Below are positions 6,620-10,908 of a stretch of DNA of 10,908 nt, piece by piece. The DNA comes from an uncultured Eubacteriales bacterium. Its GTDB lineage: Bacteria; Bacillota; Clostridia; Christensenellales; CAG-138. The translations under genes were made by a program, and so were the position numbers. Within the stretch, counting starts at the first letter, position 1. Each line of letters opens with the position of its first letter. The stretch covers positions 1 to 10,908 of the forward strand of contig UREK01000044.1 in NCBI GenBank assembly GCA_900546845.1. Direction: 5' to 3'. The notes beneath the pieces are model-generated. The model was not told the DNA's origin. It did no database searches and was given only the letters and a program-made list of their open reading frames with translations.

Positions 6620-6897
6620 GGCAATCCCCCGCCGGCGGCTTACGCCGCCACCCCCTTTCAAAAAGGGTTGGGGGTGATGAACTCCAACGCTTTTTCGTAT
6701 TCAGACGGCGTGCGGGAGCGCACGGGCCAAAAGGCTCCTTTGGCAAAGGGGCGGAGCCGAGTGCGCCCAGTGGGCGATGCAGCGAGGCGGAAGCCCAGTG
6801 AGCAAGGGAGCGCTAGGAAGCCGCCCCTGCGGCGACACAGCGCAACCATTGCGAACTGTGGGGCCAGTCATGGCGCAAGCCGTGACTGAGGATTGCC
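6620..6897. repeat. Two-armed composite repeat carrying the long internal module
   Basis: The left end is GGCAATCCCCC, then the hairpin GGCGGC-TTAC-GCCGCC (6634-6649) and CCCCCTTT with AAAGGG. A linker follows, then CCAAAAGGCTCCTTTGGCAAAGG (6727-6749 region) and the long module (about 6751-6865). The hairpin AGTCATGGC-GCAA-GCCGTGACT (6866-6887) has one T-G wobble. The right end is GAGGATTGCC. The composite is the reverse of the one at 2703-2983 and lies between the rpsR terminator and the yybS promoter. Confidence 0.8.
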
Positions 6898-6918
6898 GTC
6901 CTCCCCTCCCCACGCAAA

Positions 6919-6943
6919 ACGGCCGCCCGGGCAGGGCGGCCGT
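6919..6943 (-). terminator. Intrinsic terminator after rpsR
   Basis: A 10-bp GC-rich stem (ACGGCCGCCC / GGGCGGCCGT) with a 5-nt loop is followed on the minus strand by TTTT. It lies 45 bp past the rpsR stop and closes the rpsF-ssb-rpsR unit. The T-run is short but the stem is very strong. Confidence 0.75.
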
Positions 6944-6987
6944 AACTAACGTTCTTCCAATGTAAGGTTGTTCTATACTTTGTTTGT

Positions 6988-7233
6988 TCAGTCCGCCACG
7001 TACGGCAGAAGGGCAACGATGCGGGCGCGCTTGATCGCAATCGCCAGTTCACGCTGATGCTTGGCGCATACGCCGCTCATCCGGCGGGGCATGATCTTGC
7101 CGCGCTCGGTGACGTACTTGCGGAGCCTTGCAGTGTCCTTATAATCGATATGCTCAAGCTTATCCACGCAGAAACCGCAAACCTTGCGGCGGCCTTTGCG
7201 CGGGCCGCGGGGCCTCATTTTACGTTCCTCCAT
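6988..7233 (-). CDS. rpsR: 30S ribosomal protein S18
   Basis: An 81-residue protein that joins S6 on the platform of the 30S subunit. The core YKDTARLRKYVTERGKIMPRR (31-51 region) and the following helix typify the family. Cys19, Cys22, Cys56 and His59 form a CxxC...CxxH set, so this is the presumed zinc-binding form of S18 and the cell probably needs zinc for it. ATG at 7231-7233 follows AAAGGAG at about 8 nt. It is last in the rpsF-ssb-rpsR operon, 45 nt after ssb, and is followed by an intrinsic terminator. Confidence 0.97.
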   Translation of the reverse strand: MEERKMRPRGPRKGRRKVCGFCVDKLEHIDYKDTARLRKYVTERGKIMPRRMSGVCAKHQRELAIAIKRARIVALLPYVAD

Positions 7234-7278
7234 GATAACACTCCTTTCCGGTATGATCGCGGGCGGCAGACGGTTCGC

Positions 7279-7716
7279 TTAGAAGGGCAGATCGTCGTCG
7301 TCCACGTCGGTAAAGCCTTCGGGCGCGACCGCCGGGCTTTCGCCGCCGCGGTAGGGCTCCGAAGGGGCGGGCGCGCCGCCGTAACCGGCGCCGTCCCTGT
7401 CGCGCGGGGTGAGGAATTCAACCTCGTCCGCGACGACTTCGGTCACATACCGCTTGGTGCCGTCCTTTGCGTCATAGCTGCGGTTTTGCAGCTCGCCTAC
7501 GACCGCCACCTTGCGCCCCTTGGCAAGATACCTGCCGCAGAGATCCGCAAGCTGCCGCCAGGCCACAACGTCGAAAAAGTCGCTCATGCGCTCGCCCTGC
7601 TGGTTGGCAAAGCGGCGGCTGACGGCGATGCGGAACGTGCAGACGCTCGTGCCGCTGCCGGTGGTGCGCACGTCGGGGTCCTTGGTGAGGTTGCCGATGA
7701 GGATGACTTTGTTCAT
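7279..7716 (-). CDS. ssb: Single-stranded DNA-binding protein
   Basis: A 145-residue SSB that coats single-stranded DNA during replication, repair and recombination. The OB fold covers about 1-104, beginning MNKVILIGNLTKDPDVR, with the conserved FFDVVAW (47-53) and YLAKGRKVAVVGELQ (63-77). A short Gly/Pro-rich linker (about 105-133) leads to the acidic partner-binding tip DDDDLPF at the C-terminus, so this is a full-length, interaction-competent form. ATG at 7714-7716 has only a weak AAAGG about 12 nt upstream, so it may rely on coupling to rpsF, whose stop lies 39 nt upstream. Position between rpsF and rpsR is typical of Firmicutes. Confidence 0.97.
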   Translation of the reverse strand: MNKVILIGNLTKDPDVRTTGSGTSVCTFRIAVSRRFANQQGERMSDFFDVVAWRQLADLCGRYLAKGRKVAVVGELQNRSYDAKDGTKRYVTEVVADEVEFLTPRDRDGAGYGGAPAPSEPYRGGESPAVAPEGFTDVDDDDLPF

Positions 7717-7755
7717 TGCGATACCGACCTTTCTTCAGAAAAAAACGGTGTGCCG

Positions 7756-8043
7756 TTACGCTTCCTTGCGAACGACGAGGTAACGAAGGATGTTCTCATC
7801 GTTGTTGAAGTTGCGCTCCAGCTCACGGGGGAACTCAGGCGCAGCCGAAAACGTGGTGAGCACGTAATAGCCTTCGGTCTTGTAATCGATGGGATAGGCC
7901 AGGCGGCGCTTGCCCCATTCGTCCACAGACTCGATTTCACCGCCGTTTGCGGTGATGATGCCGGAGAACTTTTCGATGATGGCCTTGGTGGCTTCCTCTT
8001 CGAGCTCCGGCGTGATCACGTACAGGTTTTCGTATTTGTTCAC
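7756..8043 (-). CDS. rpsF: 30S ribosomal protein S6
   Basis: A 95-residue protein that binds 16S rRNA together with S18. It begins MNKYENLYVITPEL and contains the central EWGKRRLAYPIDYKTEGYYVL (42-62), both typical of S6, and ends soon after ILRYLVVRKEA. The frame opens three codons earlier at another GTG (8050-8052), but that GTG is part of the ribosome binding site itself (AAGGAGGTGA). The GTG at 8041-8043 lies 7 nt downstream of AAGGAGGT and gives the family-typical N-terminus, so I place the start there. It is first in the rpsF-ssb-rpsR operon behind the promoter at 8111-8140. Confidence 0.95.
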   Translation of the reverse strand: MNKYENLYVITPELEEEATKAIIEKFSGIITANGGEIESVDEWGKRRLAYPIDYKTEGYYVLTTFSAAPEFPRELERNFNNDENILRYLVVRKEA

Positions 8044-8045
8044 GC

Positions 8046-8055
8046 TTTTCACCTC
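8046..8055 (-). promoter_or_regulatory. rpsF: Ribosome binding site of rpsF, decides its start
   Basis: On the minus strand AAGGAGGTGA is a near-perfect complement of the 16S rRNA tail. It overlaps the upstream GTG and places the next in-frame GTG (8041-8043) at ideal spacing, so the shorter rpsF is preferred. Confidence 0.75.
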
Positions 8056-8069
8056 CTTATGGTCTGATG

Positions 8070-8090
8070 GCGTTGCCTCGCGGGCAACGC
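8070..8090 (-). promoter_or_regulatory. Hairpin in the rpsF leader
   Basis: GCGTTGCC-CGCGA-GGCAACGC on the minus strand is a perfect 8-bp stem with a 5-nt loop. It falls in the predicted leader of about 60 nt, between the start point near 8104 and the ribosome binding site. S6:S18 complexes are known to regulate rpsF operons in many bacteria through a leader structure containing CCG. This hairpin also has CCG at its loop, but I cannot show that it has the full known motif. Confidence 0.45.
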
Positions 8091-8110
8091 AAGAAGTACG
8101 TTAGCGCTAT

Positions 8111-8140
8111 ATTATAGCACGTCCCGAACGGGCAATGCAA
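8111..8140 (-). promoter_or_regulatory. Sigma-A promoter of rpsF-ssb-rpsR
   Basis: Read on the minus strand: TTGCAT, an 18-nt spacer, then a perfect TATAAT. Transcription should begin near 8104. The -35 lies in the centre of the inverted repeat at 8121-8153. Confidence 0.75.
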
Positions 8141-8159
8141 GCCGGTTCGGGACTTTTTT
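8121..8159 (+). terminator. Inverted repeat with T-run, overlapping the rpsF promoter
   Basis: GTCCCGAAC (8121-8129) and GTTCGGGAC (8145-8153) form a perfect 9-bp stem. GGC/GCC inside can extend it after one mismatch. TTTTTT follows only on the plus strand, so as a terminator it would act on plus-strand (antisense) transcripts. The minus strand has no T-run after it. It may instead, or also, serve as an operator, because it covers the -35 and spacer of the rpsF promoter. Confidence 0.55.
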
Positions 8160-8162
8160 AGT

Positions 8163-8924
8163 TTATTTTGCGGGTTTGCGCGCCACGATCAGGTAGCGGT
8201 GCTCCATGCTGTCCACATAGCCGCGCTCGGCAAGCTCGCGCTCGAGCGCGAAGAGCTCCGCTGCGCAGCGTTCCACGGAGAAGCCCGGGAACTCCCAATC
8301 AATCATGTGCGCGTAATATACGAGCGCGCCGGTGTCGTAAAAGCGCACCTTGGGGAAATACTCCTTCGCATCCAGGATCTCGAAGCCGGCCTGCGCGAAG
8401 GCCTCGCAGTCCGTGCTCAGGCAGTGCTCCAGCTGCGGGGGCCGGTAATCCTGCAGGAGCCTGCGCGCAAGCAGCGCGTTGTTGCGCCCGCCCACCTGTT
8501 CGGTCAGGAACACGCCGCCGGGCCGGAGCACGCGGATGAGCTCGTCGTGCCGGTACGCGCCGTGGCGGCAGACGGCCACGTCAAACGCATCGTCCGCAAA
8601 CGGCAGCTCCTCCTCCGCCGCGTCGCATTCCTCCACGCGGATGCCGAGCGGCGCGAGCTCGTTGCGGTAGCTCTCCGCGTTCGGCCCCCAGGTTTCCGTG
8701 GCGGCCGTGTTTTCATAGGGATGGCGCAGGGAGAGCAGGAACGCGCAGCCCGTGTCCACCTCCAGGAGCTGATCCGAATAGCGCAGCCGCCGCTGCACCT
8801 CCGTGTAAAAATCCCACGGCAGCGGCTCCGCCTCCCAACGCCCGTCCAGGTGGCCGAAATCCCACCCGCTGAACGGGAAGGTCTCCTCAAAGCGCCAAAA
8901 TGCATATAATTCGTCGCGGGTCAT
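8163..8924 (-). CDS. Class I SAM-dependent methyltransferase-like protein
   Basis: A 253-residue soluble protein. A Trp/Phe-rich N-terminus (about 8-40, with FPFSGWDFGHLDGRWEAEPL) precedes a Rossmann-like region: LLEVDTGCAFLLSL (53-66) at the motif I place, an acidic loop ELPFADDAFDVAVCRHG (106-122), and VLRPGGVFLTEQVGGRN (132-148), typical of methyltransferases of the UbiE/Methyltransf_11 kind. Motif I is altered: the usual GxGxG is reduced to TGCA, so activity is uncertain. The substrate is unknown. The frame is open 35 codons further up and would overlap gltX. I chose ATG at 8922-8924, which follows GGAGG at about 7 nt. It lies 55 nt after gltX and probably shares its transcript. Confidence 0.8.
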   Translation of the reverse strand: MTRDELYAFWRFEETFPFSGWDFGHLDGRWEAEPLPWDFYTEVQRRLRYSDQLLEVDTGCAFLLSLRHPYENTAATETWGPNAESYRNELAPLGIRVEECDAAEEELPFADDAFDVAVCRHGAYRHDELIRVLRPGGVFLTEQVGGRNNALLARRLLQDYRPPQLEHCLSTDCEAFAQAGFEILDAKEYFPKVRFYDTGALVYYAHMIDWEFPGFSVERCAAELFALERELAERGYVDSMEHRYLIVARKPAK

Positions 8925-8979
8925 GATTTTCCTCCAATGCCGTATTCCATATGCCGCAACAACATCCGCTTCCCGCGGC

Positions 8980-10425
8980 TCAGCCGAGCTTCGCCAGCCC
9001 GAGCGACAGACGGCGCAGCGCCTCCTCACGACCGAGCAGCGCGGCGATCTCGATCGCCCCGCCGGGCGTCACCTGCCTGCCGGCCATCGCAATGCGCACC
9101 GGCCAAAGCAGCGTGCCGTTCTTCATCCCCTGCTCCGCGGCCATGCCGAGCAGGAGGGTGTGAACGCTTTCCTCCGTCCAATCCGGCAGCGCGGAAAGCG
9201 CGGGGATCACCTGCGCGAGTACGGCTTTCGCCACCTCCGGGTTTGTCTTGGACTTCTTGTTGGTGAACAGCTCTATGCTGTAATCCGCATCGAGCTTTGC
9301 GAGGAAATCCACCATGCCCGGAATCTGCGTGAACACCTCCGTGCGCGGTTGCAAAATGCGGCAGAGCACAGCGTGATCCATTCCAGCTACGCCCGCCTGC
9401 TCATAATACGGCAGCGCGTGCGCGGTGAACTCCTCCGGCGAAAGGCGGCGGATATACTCCGCGTTCATCCAGGTGAGCTTGTTCACGTCGAAGATCGCAG
9501 GGGATTTGCTCATCCCCTCCACGCTGAAGGCTTCGGCGAGCTCTTCCATCGTGAAGAACTCCCGCTCGTCCCCGGGGTTCCAGCCGAGCAGCGCCACGTA
9601 ATTGACGATTGCTTCCTTCAGGTAGCCTTTTGCGAGGAAGTCCTCATAATAGGCATCGCCGTCGCGCTTGGAGAGCTTGTGCTGCGCATCGCGCATAATG
9701 GGTGTCATGTGGATGTACACGGGCTTTTCCCAACCGAAGGCGTCATAAAGCAAATTATACTTCGGAGTGGAGGCAAGATATTCGTTGCCGCGCATCACGT
9801 GGGTGATGCCCATGGTGTGATCGTCGATGACGTTGGCGAAATTGTAGGTGGGCATGCCGTCCGCCTTAATGAGGATCATGTCGTCGAGCTCCGCACAGTC
9901 CACAGCGATGTGGCCGTAAATGATGTCATCAAACGATGCTTCTCCGGATTCCGGCACGTTCTGGCGGATGACGTAGGGCTCGCCCGCGGCGATGCGGCGC
10001 TCGATTTCCTCCTTGGGCATGTGGAGGCAGTGCTTGTCGTACTTGAAGGTTTCGCCGCGCGCGGCCGCAGCCTCCCGGCGTGCGTCCAGTTCTTCTTTTG
10101 TGCAGAAGCAGTAATACGCCTTGCCCGCTTCCACAAGCTGTTTTGCGTAAGGCAGATACATATCCTTGCGCTCGCTTTGGATATACGGGCCGTAAGCGCC
10201 GCCTATGTCCGGGCCTTCGTCCCAATCCATGCCGATGTCGCGGAGCGTGCGGTAAATGACGTCTGTCGCGCCTTCTACATAGCGCGCCTGGTCGGTATCC
10301 TCAATGCGGAGGATGAATTTGCCGCCGTTGTGGCGCGCGAACAGAAACGTGTACAGCGCGCTCCTGAGGTTGCCAAGATGCATATAGCCCGTCGGGGACG
10401 GGGCAAACCGGGTTCTAACTTCCAT
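8980..10425 (-). CDS. gltX: Glutamyl-tRNA synthetase
   Basis: A 481-residue class I aminoacyl-tRNA synthetase that charges tRNA-Glu with glutamate using ATP. It begins MEVRTRFAPSPTGYMHLGN, containing the HIGH-type signature (HLGN, 16-19). RIEDTD follows at 40-45, a probable zinc site CFC (106-108) with HCLH (132-135), the tRNA-acceptor region (MRGNEYLAST, 211-220), and the KMSKS-type KLSKR (250-254). The C-terminal part (about 320-481) is the helical anticodon-binding region. Length is normal. I chose ATG at 10423-10425, because 29 further upstream codons are not family-like and the motif-bearing N-terminus starts here. AAAGGAG lies upstream at somewhat long spacing (about 11-12 nt). Whether it is a discriminating form cannot be decided. 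Confidence 0.97.
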   Translation of the reverse strand: MEVRTRFAPSPTGYMHLGNLRSALYTFLFARHNGGKFILRIEDTDQARYVEGATDVIYRTLRDIGMDWDEGPDIGGAYGPYIQSERKDMYLPYAKQLVEAGKAYYCFCTKEELDARREAAAARGETFKYDKHCLHMPKEEIERRIAAGEPYVIRQNVPESGEASFDDIIYGHIAVDCAELDDMILIKADGMPTYNFANVIDDHTMGITHVMRGNEYLASTPKYNLLYDAFGWEKPVYIHMTPIMRDAQHKLSKRDGDAYYEDFLAKGYLKEAIVNYVALLGWNPGDEREFFTMEELAEAFSVEGMSKSPAIFDVNKLTWMNAEYIRRLSPEEFTAHALPYYEQAGVAGMDHAVLCRILQPRTEVFTQIPGMVDFLAKLDADYSIELFTNKKSKTNPEVAKAVLAQVIPALSALPDWTEESVHTLLLGMAAEQGMKNGTLLWPVRIAMAGRQVTPGGAIEIAALLGREEALRRLSLGLAKLG

Positions 10426-10476
10426 GTGGAATACGTTCTCCTTTCGTGTTTGGGTGAAACGGGCCGCATACGTGCG

Positions 10477-10488
10477 CCCCGAAAGGGG
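10477..10488. other. Small hairpin in the gltX leader
   Basis: CCCC-GAAA-GGGG is a perfect 4-bp stem with a 4-nt loop between the repeat block and the gltX ribosome binding site. No T-run follows and I see no T-box features. I could not find a convincing gltX promoter in 10426-10508. Confidence 0.35.
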
Positions 10489-10508
10489 ATTAAGCGGCGG
10501 CAGGAGGA

Positions 10509-10669
10509 ACAATCCTCAGTCAACGGCTTGCGCCGTTGCCAGCTCCTTTGCCAAAGGAGCCTTTTGGGTGGTGCGCTCCCCATCGGCGGTGAAGGGGCTG
10601 CGCCTCTTCGCACCAGCTCCCCCTTCCCGCGCCGGGAAGGGGTGAGGGGATAGGCCGCCATGGGATTGC
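10509..10669. repeat. Short composite repeat with a divergent right half
   Basis: The left end is ACAATCCTCAGT, then the 7-bp hairpin CAACGGC-TTGC-GCCGTTG (10521-10538), GCTCCTTT/AAAGGAGC (10542-10560) and CCTTTTGG. The right half has a 10-bp stem CCCCTTCCCG/CGGGAAGGGG (10620-10642) and ends GGGATTGC. It lacks the long internal module and its linker differs from the other composites. Confidence 0.65.
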
Positions 10670-10700
10670 GTTGCTGAATGGTTGAACCGCTTCGGCGGGG

Positions 10701-10754
10701 ACAATCCTCAGCCCGCTTCGCGGACAGGCCCCGCAGTTCGCAATGGTCGCGCAG
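10701..10754 (-). repeat. Truncated long-form repeat half
   Basis: ACAATCCTCAG, a small hairpin (CCGC-TTC-GCGG), then the conserved block CCGCAGTTCGCAATGGTCGCG of the long module, which stops abruptly. A new element end begins 6 nt later at 10761. A nested or tandem insertion is inferred. Confidence 0.65.
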
Positions 10755-10760
10755 ATAAGA

Positions 10761-10908
10761 ACAATCCTCAGTCGCCTGCGGCGACAGCTCCTTTGCCAAA
10801 GGAGCCTTTTGGTCTATGCGCTCTCGAACGCTGGCCGAATACGCCCCCCGCCAGAGTTCACCACTCCCAAACGCCCCCTTTTTGAAAGGGGGTGGCACGG
10901 CGCGAGCC
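10761..10908. repeat. Two-armed composite repeat, short form, cut by the window edge
   Basis: The left end is ACAATCCTCA, then the hairpin GTCGCC-TGC-GGCGAC (10771-10785), GCTCCTTT/AAAGGAGC (10787-10805) and CCTTTTGGTCTATGCGCTCTC. The linker leads to CCCCCTTT/AAAGGGGG (10874-10892 region) and the start of another hairpin with loop GCGA. The expected right end (GGATTGCC) would fall just past the window. This copy shows the ground plan without the long module. Confidence 0.75.

Noticed and set aside
8925..9029. Upstream start of the methyltransferase gene overlapping gltX
   Set aside because: The ATG at 8922-8924 has a good GGAGG at proper spacing, while the longer start would overlap the gltX end and adds a basic, low-information stretch.
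10426..10508. T-box riboswitch before gltX
   Set aside because: The region between the repeat and the ribosome binding site is only about 80 nt, with no T-box sequence, specifier stem or terminator/antiterminator pair.
10426..10512. N-terminal extension of gltX by 29 codons
   Set aside because: GluRS proteins start just before the RFAPSPTG motif. The upstream residues are not family-like and the ribosome binding site lies between them and the chosen ATG.
10509..10908. CRISPR array
   Set aside because: The repeated units are not evenly spaced, there are no unique spacers of constant length, the units occur in both orientations, and no cas gene is present.
1..10908. tRNA or rRNA genes and transposase genes
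   Set aside because: I looked for cloverleaf-like stretches and conserved rRNA segments in the gaps and found only the repeat family; no open frame resembles a transposase, integrase or RAYT-type protein.

Overview
The window looks like a chromosomal segment from a GC-rich member of the Bacillota (Clostridia-like). I infer this from gene order, not from a search: rpsF-ssb-rpsR followed by yybS-gdpP-rplI-dnaB is the classic Firmicutes arrangement. Strong AAGGAGG-type ribosome binding sites and sigma-A-like promoters fit the same picture. All nine genes I support lie on the minus strand, so transcription runs from the high to the low coordinates.

Layout in the direction of transcription: (1) 10426-10908 holds no gene and is packed with structured intergenic repeats. 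(2) gltX (glutamyl-tRNA synthetase, 8980-10425) is followed by a small SAM-methyltransferase-like gene (8163-8924). (3) A palindrome-embedded promoter (8111-8140) drives rpsF, ssb and rpsR (S6, single-strand DNA-binding protein, S18), which end at a good intrinsic terminator (6919-6943). (4) 6525-6918 holds a repeat composite and then a near-consensus promoter (TTGCCA-17-TATAAT) for yybS-gdpP-rplI. (5) A 493-bp repeat-filled gap (2604-3096) separates rplI from dnaB. (6) Downstream of dnaB a 200-bp structured insertion sits between two near-identical 21-bp direct repeats. An intrinsic terminator follows. (7) An alpha/beta-hydrolase gene with its own promoter (226-891) comes last, followed by more repeat sequence to the left edge.

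The genes are mainly housekeeping: two ribosomal proteins with SSB, the 50S protein L9 with the replicative helicase, and the cyclic-di-AMP phosphodiesterase GdpP behind a membrane protein of the YybS family. The start codons of dnaB, gltX, rpsF and the methyltransferase were moved from the longest open frame to internal starts with good ribosome binding sites or family-typical N-termini. The dnaB frame otherwise runs falsely into a repeat.

The most interesting content is the intergenic repeat family. Several copies share ends ((G/A)CAATCC ... GGATTG(C/T)C) and a two-armed inverted plan. The hairpin stems differ from copy to copy yet stay paired. On one strand the hairpin loops are almost always GNRA-type (GCAA, GTAA, GCGA), and the few imperfect pairs are G-U wobbles on that same strand. 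This points to selection or copying at the level of a folded RNA (or single-stranded DNA), and to a modular element with an optional internal module of about 110 bp. No transposase or other protein that could move it is encoded here.
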